DNA from: JACCXE01 sp963718605
Lineage (GTDB): Bacteria; Actinomycetota; Acidimicrobiia; Acidimicrobiales; JACCXE01
Assembly: GCA_963718605.1 (NCBI GenBank)
Contig: OY970363.1
Coordinates: 2,480,001-2,544,000 of the forward strand
DNA: 64,000 nucleotides
Reading direction: 5' to 3'
Position numbers and translations under genes: made by a program. Below the pieces are notes generated by a model, which was not told where the DNA came from, searched no databases, and saw only the letters and a program-made list of their open reading frames with translations. Each line of letters begins with the position of its first letter. The stretch's first letter is position 1. Of this stretch, positions 44,724-53,537 are shown piece by piece.

Positions 44724-44968
44724 GAGGCCATGCGGCGGAGGCTGCGGCGGGCGACACGACGGTCGTCGTCGTTCTCCGCCCCCCAGAAGCCCAACTCACC
44801 CTGCATGCGAGCGTGGTCGCGGCAGGGGAGCAGCACGGGGCAACTCATGCAGACGGCACGCGCCAGTGCTTCACGGCGAATGCGGGGTTCCTCACGCTCA
44901 CCGGCCGGCGCGAAAAAGAGTTCTACGCGGCCCTTGCAAGCGGCTGTGTCTTTCCAGGTTTCGTACAT
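44720..44968 (-). CDS. WhiB-family iron-sulphur transcriptional regulator
   Basis: An 82-residue Wbl protein. Four cysteines at residues 11, 40, 43 and 49 (ACKGR, VCMSCPVLLPC) bind the [4Fe-4S] cluster. GFWGAEND is the Gly-Trp turn that contacts the primary sigma factor, and the C-terminal Arg-rich tail (RRVARRSLRRM) binds DNA. Wbl proteins are confined to actinobacteria and their phages, which supports the phylum assignment. Which Wbl subclass it belongs to is not clear. The upstream gap 44969-45034 is AT-rich and probably holds its promoter. Confidence 0.93.
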   Translation of the reverse strand: MYETWKDTAACKGRVELFFAPAGEREEPRIRREALARAVCMSCPVLLPCRDHARMQGELGFWGAENDDDRRVARRSLRRMAS

Positions 44969-45034
44969 CGTTTACAAGACTGCAACCTTCGTGACCATCA
45001 TTCAAACAGTTTGATCAGATAGTGGGTATCTTTG

Positions 45035-45478
45035 CTAAAGATTTGAGCGCTCGGTAATACCCTTAAACCGTCGCAAATTACCCATCCAGATGCGCTTGAG
45101 GACGGGCCGGGCCGCAAAAGCCGTTACCACACCACCGAGAAACCACGGAAATCGCAGATCCTCAGTCCACGACAGGCGCGTGCGCCTTGCTTCGACCGCC
45201 GCGAGTTCGAATACCCCCGCGCCGACAACGATGCCGGTGTGGGCCACGCCGATGCGGTGGCCGTCGGCCCATTCGGTCACCGTCATCTTGTCGGTGGTCT
45301 TCAGGGGGCCGACCTTGGTTACGCATTCGAAGGCCGTGCCGACGCCCGTCCTGCGTTCAGAGGTGAACGTGATCGACTCGGCGTCGGCCATCCAAGCAAC
45401 GTGCGAAGCGATGTCAGCGAGCTGCGCCCACGCTGCTTCGATCGGCGCGGCGATCGTGACTTCGCCGCGGATGCGCAC
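45035..45478 (-). CDS. SRPBCC (polyketide cyclase-like) protein
   Basis: A 147-residue helix-grip protein. It begins RIRGEVTIAAPIEAAWAQLADI, the standard lead of the START/SRPBCC superfamily, continues with strands (FECVTKVGPLKTTDKMTVTE) and ends in a long helix (FAARPVLKRIWMGNLRRFK). Such proteins bind hydrophobic ligands in an internal cavity; some are lipid-binding or cyclase-like. Ligand unknown. Its start lies 3 bp from the galT stop in the same direction, so it is likely cotranscribed with galT. Confidence 0.85.
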   Translation of the reverse strand: MRIRGEVTIAAPIEAAWAQLADIASHVAWMADAESITFTSERRTGVGTAFECVTKVGPLKTTDKMTVTEWADGHRIGVAHTGIVVGAGVFELAAVEARRTRLSWTEDLRFPWFLGGVVTAFAARPVLKRIWMGNLRRFKGITERSNL

Positions 45479-45481
45479 GCG

Positions 45482-46471
45482 TTAGGAAGCGGCGGCGGTT
45501 TGGTCGTTGGCGCGCAACGCGCCCGCAGCGTCCTCAGGGGCGACGAGGTTGATCGGTACGCCGGTGCCCAACTCGAAGCCGGCCCGCGTGGTGAGTTTGG
45601 GCAGCAAGTGGACGTGCCAGTGGAACCCACCCGAGGCCCGATACGGGGCCGCGTGGAACACGACGTTGTAAGCGACAGGACCCACCGTGGCCTCGAGGCT
45701 GACAAGGCAGTCACGGATAGCGCGGCCCACGCCGGCGACGTCGAGCGGTGCGGCGCGATGGATGTGCGCGTCGTGCGCCTTCGGGATGACGAGCATTTCG
45801 TAAGGCGTGCCGCTCCAGTACGGACACACCACGATGGCGCGTTCGTCTTCGAGCACAACGCGGTGGCCCACGCTTTGTTCGGCATCAGCCACGGTGCAGA
45901 GCAGGCAGTTGCCCTCGAAGCGAGCGAACCCGGCCTGTTCGTCGGCAACCTCGCGCGGCACGAACGGCATGCCGAGCAACTGCGCGTGCGGGTGCTCGAG
46001 CGACGCTCCGGCTTCGCGGCCCGAGTTCACGATCACTTGGCTGTAGCGGAGGCCGGCGGTGGACGCGTGCTCGGCGACGCGGTCGCGGATGGCCGCCATC
46101 ACCAGCCCCGCTTGCGCGTCGGACAGGCCCGACCAGGGAATGGTGTGCTCGGGCGAGAGCACGAGCACCTCATGGATGCCACTCGCGGGCGCTTGGGTGA
46201 ACACGGGGCCCAGCGTCGTGACGGCCATGGGCTCGTCACCGGCGAACGCCGGATACAGGTTGGGGACGACCCGGACGAGCCAGCTGCCGTTGGGGCCGTA
46301 GGTCTCCAACGCGGGTGGCGTGGCCTCTTCGTTACCCGGGCAGAACGGGCAACGCGACGGATCGGCCTGGACTTCGAGATTGGGACGAACGAAGGCGTCG
46401 GGTCTGGCGGCGCGTTCTGCGGCGATGACCACCCATCGACCCGTCAGCGGGTCGAGTCTTAACTGACTCAT
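45482..46471 (-). CDS. galT: galactose-1-phosphate uridylyltransferase
   Basis: A 329-residue HIT-superfamily enzyme exchanging UMP between UDP-glucose and galactose-1-phosphate. CPFC (residues 41-44) and a later histidine belong to the zinc site, and SLEHPHAQ carries the catalytic His-Pro-His (160-162). HWHVHLLPK is the second HIT-like repeat. ATG 46471 gives the usual N terminus (SQLRLDPLTGRWVV); the longer frame to 46522 adds an unlikely lead. No other Leloir genes are nearby, so a broader nucleotidyl transfer role is possible. Confidence 0.88.
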   Translation of the reverse strand: MSQLRLDPLTGRWVVIAAERAARPDAFVRPNLEVQADPSRCPFCPGNEEATPPALETYGPNGSWLVRVVPNLYPAFAGDEPMAVTTLGPVFTQAPASGIHEVLVLSPEHTIPWSGLSDAQAGLVMAAIRDRVAEHASTAGLRYSQVIVNSGREAGASLEHPHAQLLGMPFVPREVADEQAGFARFEGNCLLCTVADAEQSVGHRVVLEDERAIVVCPYWSGTPYEMLVIPKAHDAHIHRAAPLDVAGVGRAIRDCLVSLEATVGPVAYNVVFHAAPYRASGGFHWHVHLLPKLTTRAGFELGTGVPINLVAPEDAAGALRANDQTAAAS

Positions 46472-46554
46472 CGATCTCCACAGTCGCCCATAGTTGTTAC
46501 CGAAGATAGTTCCCATCGGCACCGAGACCGCGCTTTAGGAGCGCCCCGATAGCG

Positions 46555-47715
46555 TTGTTCACCGTGGCTTTGGGAACTGGATCGTCGACTCGGCGCGACC
46601 GCGTCGTTCGGACGTACGTCCGACGTGAGTTGTACGCGCACACCGATGGTGCGCGCGAGCAACTCAGGGCGGGAAACATTCCCGCCGGCCGGGTGAGAAC
46701 GATCGCCGAACTGGCGGGCGTCCCGCCGATCTCGCTGGAAGACGCCGGGGACGGTTCGCGCTACGTCGTGCGGCCGACGCGAGTCGAATTGCGTCGCTCC
46801 GGTAGCCCGTACATGCGCGCCCGCACCGTGTGGGCCTCGACCTGGGGCCGGTGGAAGCCCTTTCTTGCTTCGATCGAGCCGCGCTACCGGCCTGTCCACT
46901 TTTTCAACGCAGACGGCGTCCCCATCGGGGCCGCGCCCGCGGATCTGGTGCGGCTGGCGGGGATCGGCGCCGACTGGATGCGCCGGCTCGGTGTCTCAAG
47001 CAACGACTCGGTCGCACTCGTTGGCGGCGCCGGCGCGGGCATCGAAGCGTGGCAGCTCAGCGGCGGCACCCGCCGCGCCGGAGTACCGCTTGCGGTAATC
47101 GACGATCACGCCCGAACGACGCGTCACGGTCCGACGGTTGTCGCCGGCACGCCCGAGGCGATTGTCGCCGCGGTGGCCGGCGGTGTGTGGCCGGAGCTAC
47201 GTCTGGCGATCGTGTTCGGTCGCACGACGGATCGCGTCGAGCGCGCGCTCGCAAAAGCCGGCGACCAGGTCATGGTGCGCCGCGCGTGGGCTGTGCCCGG
47301 TGCTCGGTCGGTTTGGTTCGAGTGCAAAGGCGGTGCTGCGCAGGGTTGGCACACGGTGCCCTCGGCGGAGCACATCGAAGTCGACAGCGACGGTGAGGCG
47401 TTGTGGACCGGATTGGGTTGGGCCGGCACGGTGTTTCTACGCCTGCGCACCGACCTCGTGGTCGACGCGATCGATGAGTCCGCGTGTGTGGCGTGCGGCC
47501 ACAACGGGCCGCGGCTGTTCTTCGGGGACGGGCGGGCGTCGCTCGGACGGTGGCTGCGCGAGGACAGCCGGGTCGCGGACACGCGGCTCACGCGTGATGG
47601 CGCCGAGGTGCTGCCGGCGCGCGCGGGCCCCAACGCGCGACTCCTGTCCGACGCGGGCAAGGCGTTCCCCGACCAGCGGGTCACGGTGATGACAAAGAAG
47701 GGGTGGTCCGGGTGA
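46555..47715 (+). CDS. divergent PaaK-like (phenylacetate-CoA ligase-like) protein
   Basis: A 386-residue protein resembling the adenylate-forming PaaK group only in outline: an N-terminal alpha/beta part, a Gly-rich VALVGGAGAGIEAWQLSG in place of the P-loop region, and near the C terminus CVACGHNGPRLFFGD, which recalls the CxCGR...R motif before the PaaK small domain. The canonical acyl-adenylate motifs are poorly kept, so it may have lost activity or adopted a new role. Starts at TTG 46555 or GTG 46564. Its stop overlaps the cysteine desulfurase start by 4 bp, so it belongs to that operon. Confidence 0.5.
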   Translation: MFTVALGTGSSTRRDRVVRTYVRRELYAHTDGAREQLRAGNIPAGRVRTIAELAGVPPISLEDAGDGSRYVVRPTRVELRRSGSPYMRARTVWASTWGRWKPFLASIEPRYRPVHFFNADGVPIGAAPADLVRLAGIGADWMRRLGVSSNDSVALVGGAGAGIEAWQLSGGTRRAGVPLAVIDDHARTTRHGPTVVAGTPEAIVAAVAGGVWPELRLAIVFGRTTDRVERALAKAGDQVMVRRAWAVPGARSVWFECKGGAAQGWHTVPSAEHIEVDSDGEALWTGLGWAGTVFLRLRTDLVVDAIDESACVACGHNGPRLFFGDGRASLGRWLREDSRVADTRLTRDGAEVLPARAGPNARLLSDAGKAFPDQRVTVMTKKGWSG

Positions 47716-48833
47716 CCACGCCGGTCTACCTAGACCACGCGGCGACGTCGCCCATGCGGCCCGAGGCGATCAGCGCCATGCTGCCGTTCCTGGGTGACCA
47801 ATTCGGCAACCCGAGCGGGTCACACGCCATGGCGCACGCGGCGCGCACCGCGATCGAGGACGCGCGTGAGCTGATCGCGCACGAGCTGCGCTGCGACGCG
47901 AGCGAGATCGTGTTCACCGGCGGCGGCACCGAAGCGGACAATCTCGCGGTCGCCGGCGCGCCGGCCGGCCGGCGCGTGTGTTCGGCGGTCGAGCACCACG
48001 CGGTGCTGCGCGCCGTCGACCACGTCGGTGGCGTGACGGTTCCTGTGGATCGCGGCGGCGTTGTAGACGTGGACGCGCTGGCGAACGAACTGAGGCCCGA
48101 CGACGCGATCGTCTCGGTGATGCTGGCGAACAACGAGACCGGAGTGCTGCAGCCGCTGCGCGACATCGCCGCGGTCGTGCGTGAGCACGCCCCGCGCGCG
48201 GTGCTCCACACCGACGCCGTCGCCGCGTTCAGTTGGCTCGACGTGGGCGAGCTCGCGGCCGACGCCGACATGATCTCGGTGAGCGCGCACAAGTTCGGTG
48301 GCGCCAAGGGCGTCGGTGTGCTCGTGGTGCGCGAGGCCGTGAAGCTCGAGCCGGTTCTGCTCGGAGGTGGTCAGGAACGTGAACGGCGTTCGGGCACGCA
48401 CAACGTGGCGGGCATCGTGGCTATGGCGGCCGCGGCCGCCGCGACCGGGCGCGACCGGTCGGCGACGGCGTTGCGCGTCGGCGCGCTGCGGGACCGGCTG
48501 GCCGGCACGATCGCGTCGTCAACGCCAGGCGTGGTGGTCACCGCGGTCACCGCGGCGCGCACGGCCGGCACGCTGCACCTCCAAATCGAAGGCGTCGAGA
48601 GCGAGTCGCTGCTGATCGTGCTCGACGATCTCGGCATCTGCGCGTCGGCGGGTTCCGCGTGTGCGAGCGGCGCGCTCGAGCCCAGCCATGTGCTGGCGGC
48701 GATGGGCGTCGATAACGAGCGAGCCCGCGGCGCGCTGCGGCTGTCGCTCGGATGGTCCACGACGGACGCGGACATCGACGCCGCGATCGTGGCGGTTCCG
48801 AAGGCCATCGAGACGTTGCGGAGCAGATCGTGA
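47712..48833 (+). CDS. cysteine desulfurase (NifS/IscS family)
   Basis: A 373-residue class V aminotransferase-fold enzyme that takes sulphur from cysteine as a persulphide. The N-terminal YLDHAATSPMRPEA, PLP lysine Lys194 in VSAHKFGGAKG and the sulphur-accepting cysteine in GSACASGALEPSH are clear. Because mnmA overlaps its end by 4 bp, the persulphide is most likely passed towards tRNA 2-thiouridine synthesis, as with IscS. No iscU or iscA is adjacent. GTG 47712 is chosen over upstream alternatives because it overlaps the previous stop (GTGA) and starts the conserved N terminus. Confidence 0.92.
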   Translation: MTTPVYLDHAATSPMRPEAISAMLPFLGDQFGNPSGSHAMAHAARTAIEDARELIAHELRCDASEIVFTGGGTEADNLAVAGAPAGRRVCSAVEHHAVLRAVDHVGGVTVPVDRGGVVDVDALANELRPDDAIVSVMLANNETGVLQPLRDIAAVVREHAPRAVLHTDAVAAFSWLDVGELAADADMISVSAHKFGGAKGVGVLVVREAVKLEPVLLGGGQERERRSGTHNVAGIVAMAAAAAATGRDRSATALRVGALRDRLAGTIASSTPGVVVTAVTAARTAGTLHLQIEGVESESLLIVLDDLGICASAGSACASGALEPSHVLAAMGVDNERARGALRLSLGWSTTDADIDAAIVAVPKAIETLRSRS

Positions 48834-49873
48834 AGGTGCTCGCCGCGATGTCGGGCGGTGTGGATAGCTCGGTCACCGCCGCGCTCTTGCTCGATGCCGG
48901 CCACGAGGTGGTGGGCGCGACGATGAAGCTGTGGGGTGGCCCGTCCGACCAGGGATGCTGCTCGGTCGCCGACGTCGACGACGCCCGGCGCGTCTGCCAG
49001 CAACTCGGTATCGCGCACCACGTGTTCAACTTCAGCGAGGAATTCGACGCGGCGGTCGTGGCTCCGTACATCGAGGCGCACACGCACGGGCGGACGCCGA
49101 ACCCGTGCATCGAGTGCAACCGGCACCTGAAGTTCGATCGGTTCTTGAAGCGGGCCGACCAACTGGGTTTCGATGCGATCGCCACTGGTCACCACGCCCG
49201 GATTACGCACGACGCCGGGAAGTGGAATCTGCGCCGCGGACACGACGCGGCGAAGGACCAGAGCTACGTGTTGCACATGCTCGACCAGCGGTCGTTGCCC
49301 AAGACGCTGCTGCCCGTCGGAACGATGACCAAGACCGACGTGCGCCAGATCGCCGATGCGCGCGGCCTGCGCACTGCCACTAAGCCCGACAGTCAGGACA
49401 CGTGCTTCCTGCCCGCTACCGGAGGCCGGTCGACCTTCCTCGGTGATCGGATCCCGTTGCGACCCGGACGCGTGGTCGACACCGCGGGAAACCCGGTCGG
49501 CGTGGTCGACGCGATCGAACTGGTCACGATCGGGCAGCGGCGGGGCCTGGGCGTCGGAGCCACCAACGCCGGCGGCGACGCCCGCTACGCAGTTGCGATC
49601 GATACGGACGCCGGAGTCGTAACCGTCGGGACGCTCGACGATCTGTCCACCATCGAGCAGAAGGTCGGCGCCATGGCCTGGACCGACCAACCGGTCGGTG
49701 TCGGTGACGACGTCCGCGTGCAGACCAGCGCGCACGGCGCGAGCGAGCCGGCCACGTGGACGGGCGACGGCGTGACGTGGCGCGCCGCTAACCGGCGCAT
49801 CGCACCCGGCCAGAGCGTCGTGCTCTACACGCTCGACGACGACCGCGTCCTTGGTGGAGGGATCGCGCTGTGA
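48830..49873 (+). CDS. mnmA: tRNA-specific 2-thiouridylase MnmA
   Basis: A 347-residue PP-loop enzyme that adenylates and thiolates U34 of Lys, Glu and Gln tRNAs. The PP-loop is MSGGVDSSVTA, the first catalytic cysteine is Cys93 in TPNPCIECN and the second lies in PDSQDTCFLP. The C-terminal beta barrel binding tRNA (TIGQRRGLGVG onwards) is present. It starts at GTG 48830 inside the stop of the cysteine desulfurase gene, indicating coupled expression with its sulphur donor. Confidence 0.95.
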   Translation: MKVLAAMSGGVDSSVTAALLLDAGHEVVGATMKLWGGPSDQGCCSVADVDDARRVCQQLGIAHHVFNFSEEFDAAVVAPYIEAHTHGRTPNPCIECNRHLKFDRFLKRADQLGFDAIATGHHARITHDAGKWNLRRGHDAAKDQSYVLHMLDQRSLPKTLLPVGTMTKTDVRQIADARGLRTATKPDSQDTCFLPATGGRSTFLGDRIPLRPGRVVDTAGNPVGVVDAIELVTIGQRRGLGVGATNAGGDARYAVAIDTDAGVVTVGTLDDLSTIEQKVGAMAWTDQPVGVGDDVRVQTSAHGASEPATWTGDGVTWRAANRRIAPGQSVVLYTLDDDRVLGGGIAL

Positions 49874-49986
49874 CCGCCCCGAAGCTGCCCAGGCGCGAGG
49901 CAACCGCGCGCCAGGCGTTGATGGCCATCGCGCTGGTCTTCATCATCGGCGTGGCGATCGGCTTCGTATTGGCCAAGACGCTGTGA
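49870..49986 (+). CDS. 38-residue single-pass membrane protein
   Basis: A small ORF from GTG 49870, overlapping the mnmA stop by 4 bp and sharing 4 bp with the next gene. It has a basic N terminus (APKLPRREATARQA) and one hydrophobic helix (LMAIALVFIIGVAIGFVLA), giving a cytosolic-in, type II orientation. Both junctions are tight overlaps, the typical sign of a real translated gene. The family is unknown; the best guess is a small membrane anchor linked to the operon. Confidence 0.6.
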   Translation: MTAPKLPRREATARQALMAIALVFIIGVAIGFVLAKTL

Positions 49987-50630
49987 AGGTCGAGATCTGG
50001 TCCGACGTCGTGTGCCCCTGGTGCTTTGTGGGCAAGCGGAAATTCGAGTTGGCGCTCGCCGAGTTCGAACACGCGGACGAACTAGAGATCGTGTGGCGGT
50101 CCTATGAGCTCGATCCCCGCGGCCCCGAGGTGCGCGAGGGCACGTACGCCGAGCGCATTTCGCGCAAATACGGCATCGATGTAGGTCAAGCCCGCGCCGC
50201 GATGAGCCGCATCATCAGCGTCGGCGCCGAGGTCGGCATCGACTTCAAGTTCGACACGATGCGGCCTGGCAACACGTTCAACGCGCACCGCCTGATCCAC
50301 CTCGCTGCGCAACACGGACGGCAAGACGTGATGAAGGATCGGTTGTTGCAGGCGAACTTCTTCGAGGGCAAGGCGATCGGCACGCGTGAAGTGCTCCAAC
50401 GTCTCGCGGTCGAAGTGGGCCTTGATGCGGTGGAGGTTGCCGAAATGCTCGACGGTGAGGCGTACGCGAATGAGGTGCGCAACGACGAGCGCGTCGCCCA
50501 GGCTCTGGGTGTTACCGGCGTGCCGTTCTTTCTGATTGACGAGACGTACGGCGTGCCGGGTGCGCAGGAGCCGTCGGTCTACCTCAACCTGCTCCGCCGC
50601 GCGTGGGGCGAGAGGCCGGCCTCGGACTAA
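49983..50630 (+). CDS. DsbA-family thiol oxidoreductase (FrnE-like)
   Basis: A 215-residue cytosolic thioredoxin-fold protein. The redox motif CPWC (Cys11, Cys14) sits in SDVVCPWCFVGKRKFE, the cis-Pro loop is GVTGVPFFLIDE, and a helical insertion lies between them. This layout is the FrnE/2-hydroxychromene-2-carboxylate isomerase-like branch, which lacks a signal peptide and assists oxidative protein folding or polyketide chemistry. It starts at GTG 49983, overlapping the small membrane-protein gene by 4 bp, and is the last gene of the nifS-like/mnmA operon. Confidence 0.88.
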   Translation: MKVEIWSDVVCPWCFVGKRKFELALAEFEHADELEIVWRSYELDPRGPEVREGTYAERISRKYGIDVGQARAAMSRIISVGAEVGIDFKFDTMRPGNTFNAHRLIHLAAQHGRQDVMKDRLLQANFFEGKAIGTREVLQRLAVEVGLDAVEVAEMLDGEAYANEVRNDERVAQALGVTGVPFFLIDETYGVPGAQEPSVYLNLLRRAWGERPASD

Positions 50631-51473
50631 CCGACAGTGATGCGCCGAGCCGCCGCTTCGGTGAGCACGCGGCCGGGCCGCGTCGGCGTGAACAGCACTC
50701 GGGCGGATGCACCCGACTCCGCACCCTTGCGGCCGGCGGTGCGCACCATCGGCACCTTCTCGGTCAGGATCATCTCGAGGGCGAGCCCAAGCGCGCCCTG
50801 GGTCAGGTCGAGCGAATCGGTGTCGCTGGGTGCCGCCCGCAGCGTCTCGATCAGCGGCCGCTCGAACAACACGGGGTCGGTGAGGCTGAGCGGGTCGTGG
50901 AGCACCACGCCCGCGGGTACGAACACGAGCCACCGCCGCGTCAGGCCAAATCAGCGCGCGCCCGGCGAAGGCCGCGGCCGTGCCTCCGAGCACGAGGGCG
51001 AGCGCGCCGGCGAACCATTGCTGCCCGGCGAGCAGCATCGCCGCGGCAGCCGGCGCGCCGAGCACGATGCCACCGGCGAGCCACAACGGTCCGAGCAGCA
51101 GTGGGCCGGGGACGCGCAGGGGATAGCGACGCTCGTTCGGATACGCCGGGCCGTTCACGTACCACTCGGCGACTTCGGGACGGGCCGCGACGGCCGCGGC
51201 GACGAGGGCGACCACGACCGCAGGCGACGTCGCTACGGCGGCGATCACCACCGCAGCAGCGGCGCCGAGGCGCGCGACGGCCAGGCACACGGGCAACGCG
51301 ACGACTGTCGCCACCGCAACACCGGCCCATCCGGCCCACAACATCACCGCGCCCACGGTTCGTACTGCGTGGTCCCAACCGTCCATGCGATCGGCCAGGG
51401 CCGGGCCAAGTGTGAGCGGCAGCGCGGCCCACGCGACGCGCAGCGCCCACGGCAGCAATTTGTCGGCCCGCAC
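50627..51473 (-). CDS. membrane protein of unknown function (one frame break)
   Basis: From GTG 51473 the frame encodes several hydrophobic helices (ALRVAWAALPLTLGPALA, VGAVMLWAGWAGVAVATVV, LLLGPLWLAGGIVLGAPAAAAMLL, FAGALALVLGGTAAAF). Near 50940 the reading must move one base to continue into RRWLVFVPAGVVLHDPL and a soluble C-terminal segment ending at 50627 (PTRPGRVLTEAAARRI). Joined, it is ~280 residues. The tail looks like a PH-like or DUF domain, but no family was recognised. It is divergent from ligA and converges with a 4-bp overlap on the DsbA gene. Confidence 0.6.
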
Positions 51474-51512
51474 CGCCCGAGGTTGTCACACGGTTCACGT
51501 AGTTTTGAAGTT

Positions 51513-53537
51513 GTGGCGACGGCACCGAAAGACGCATCCGACCGAGCAGCCGAGCTCAGCGCGCTGATCGTCGCGGCCAACCACGCGTACCACGAGCTCG
51601 ACGCCCCCGAGATTCCCGACGCTGACTACGACCTCATGGTGCGCGAGCTGGCTGAGCTCGAGGCGCAATATCCGGACCTGAAAACCGATGCGTCACCTAC
51701 GCAAAACGTCGGCTTCGCCGCGTCGACCTTGTTTACGCCGGTGGTGCACAGCGTCCGGATGATGTCGCTCGACAACGCGATGAATCTCGAGGAGCTCGTG
51801 GCGTGGGGCAAGCGCCTGGAGCGCTTCGTGAGCGATCCGATTACCTACGTGTGCGAGCCGAAGATCGACGGGCTCGCGATGTCGATTCGGTATGAGGGCG
51901 GGAAGTTCGTGCGCGCCGCGACCCGCGGTGACGGGCGTGTGGGTGAGGACGTCACGGCGAACGTGGCCACGCTGGCGTCGGTCCCCAAGACGCTCGCGGG
52001 CAAGGACATTCCCGCGGTGCTCGAAGTGCGGGGCGAGGTGTACATGCCGATCACGTCATTCACCGAGTTGAACGCCCGGCAGGAAGCAGCCGGGCTCACG
52101 CTGTTCGCCAACCCGCGCAACGCCGCCGCGGGCTCGCTGCGCCAAAAAGATCCGTCGATCACAGCCAGTCGCAAGCTCGACTTCTTCTGTTACCAACTCG
52201 GCGAGGTCGACGGCGGGCCTGGCTTCAAGACGCACCAGGAAACGCTCGCCTACCTGCGCGAGCACGGCCTGCCTGTCAACGACGCCATCATCGCGGTCGA
52301 TTCACTCGACGACGTGCATAAGTACTGCGAGGCGCGGCTCGCAAACCGCCACGCGATGACGTATGAGATCGACGGTGTCGTGGTGAAGGTCGACAGCCTC
52401 GCCCAGCGCGACGAGATGGGCTTCACGAGTAAGGCACCGCGGTGGGCCATCGCGTTCAAGTTCCCACCCGAGGAACGCACCACGCTGTTGCGAGACATCC
52501 ACGTGTCCATCGGCCGCACCGGCCAGGCCACGCCGTTCGCCATCCTCGAGCCCGTGTTCGTCGGAGGTTCGACGGTGTCGCTGGCCACGCTGCACAACCA
52601 AGACCAGGTCGCGATCAAAGACGTGCGCCCCGGCGACCACGTGATCGTGCGCAAAGCGGGCGACGTGATCCCCGAGGTCGTCGGGCCGGTGTTGTCGATG
52701 CGCCCGAAGGGCTTGAAGAAGTGGGTGTTCCCGAAGGAGTGCACCACGTGCGGCCAACCGCTCGTGCGCCGCGAAGGCGTGAGCGCGACCTTCTGCGTGA
52801 ACCCTGCGTGTCCCGCACAGCAGTGGGCCGGCATCTGCCACTTCGTGTCGCGCGGCGCGATGGACATCGAGGGTCTCGGCGAGCGCACGGTCTCCCTGTT
52901 CCTGCAACAGGGCCTGCTGCAGGACGCGGGCGACGTGTTCTTCCTCGATTACGACAAGGTCGGCACGATCGAAGGCTTCGGCGAGATCTCGGTGCGGAAC
53001 CTGCGGGCGTCGATCGAAGCGGCGCGCGACCGGCCCCTGGCGAACTTGCTGTTCGGCCTTGGCATCAAACACGTCGGTGGCGCGGGCGCCGCCGCGTTAG
53101 CCAAAGGCCTCGGTTCGATGGATGCGATCGCCGCAGCCACCGTCGACCAAATCGCCGAGTTGGATGGCGTCGGCATGGTGATCGCCGAGAGCGTGGTCAC
53201 GTGGTTTGCCGAGCCCGCCAATCAGTCCCTCATCGAAAAACTGCGCCGAGCGAACGTGAACTTCGACGGTCCCGCCGCGCCCGACGCGCCACAGACGCTG
53301 GCCGGCAAGTCGGTCGTAGTTACGGGCACGCTCGAAGGCTTCACGCGCGAGTCCGCCGAAGAGGCCATCTTGGAACGCGGCGGCAAAGCGCCGAGCAGCG
53401 TGTCGAAGAAGACGACGGCCGTGGTGGTGGGTGAGGGCCCCGGCGCGGCCAAGTTCAACAAAGCCACGGAACTCGGCGTCCCGATCCTCGACGAGGCCGG
53501 CTTCGTCCACCTACTGGAGACCGGCGACCTGCCGTAG
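51513..53537 (+). CDS. ligA: NAD+-dependent DNA ligase
   Basis: The 674-residue ligase seals nicks in replication and repair. Domains in order: Ia (YHELDAPEIPDADYD), nucleotidyltransferase with the AMP-accepting lysine in CEPKIDGLAMS, OB fold, the four-Cys zinc finger (CTTCGQPL and CVNPACPAQQ), helix-hairpin-helix repeats and a C-terminal BRCT domain (KSVVVTGTLEGFTRE). The start is GTG 51513; the open frame continues 870 bp further upstream but only as antisense of the divergent membrane gene. Confidence 0.96.
   Translation: MATAPKDASDRAAELSALIVAANHAYHELDAPEIPDADYDLMVRELAELEAQYPDLKTDASPTQNVGFAASTLFTPVVHSVRMMSLDNAMNLEELVAWGKRLERFVSDPITYVCEPKIDGLAMSIRYEGGKFVRAATRGDGRVGEDVTANVATLASVPKTLAGKDIPAVLEVRGEVYMPITSFTELNARQEAAGLTLFANPRNAAAGSLRQKDPSITASRKLDFFCYQLGEVDGGPGFKTHQETLAYLREHGLPVNDAIIAVDSLDDVHKYCEARLANRHAMTYEIDGVVVKVDSLAQRDEMGFTSKAPRWAIAFKFPPEERTTLLRDIHVSIGRTGQATPFAILEPVFVGGSTVSLATLHNQDQVAIKDVRPGDHVIVRKAGDVIPEVVGPVLSMRPKGLKKWVFPKECTTCGQPLVRREGVSATFCVNPACPAQQWAGICHFVSRGAMDIEGLGERTVSLFLQQGLLQDAGDVFFLDYDKVGTIEGFGEISVRNLRASIEAARDRPLANLLFGLGIKHVGGAGAAALAKGLGSMDAIAAATVDQIAELDGVGMVIAESVVTWFAEPANQSLIEKLRRANVNFDGPAAPDAPQTLAGKSVVVTGTLEGFTRESAEEAILERGGKAPSSVSKKTTAVVVGEGPGAAKFNKATELGVPILDEAGFVHLLETGDLP

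Noticed and set aside
50637..51512. N-terminal extension of ligA by ~290 codons
   Set aside because: It is antisense to the divergent membrane-protein gene and has Arg/Pro-rich shadow composition; the LigA N terminus begins normally at 51513.
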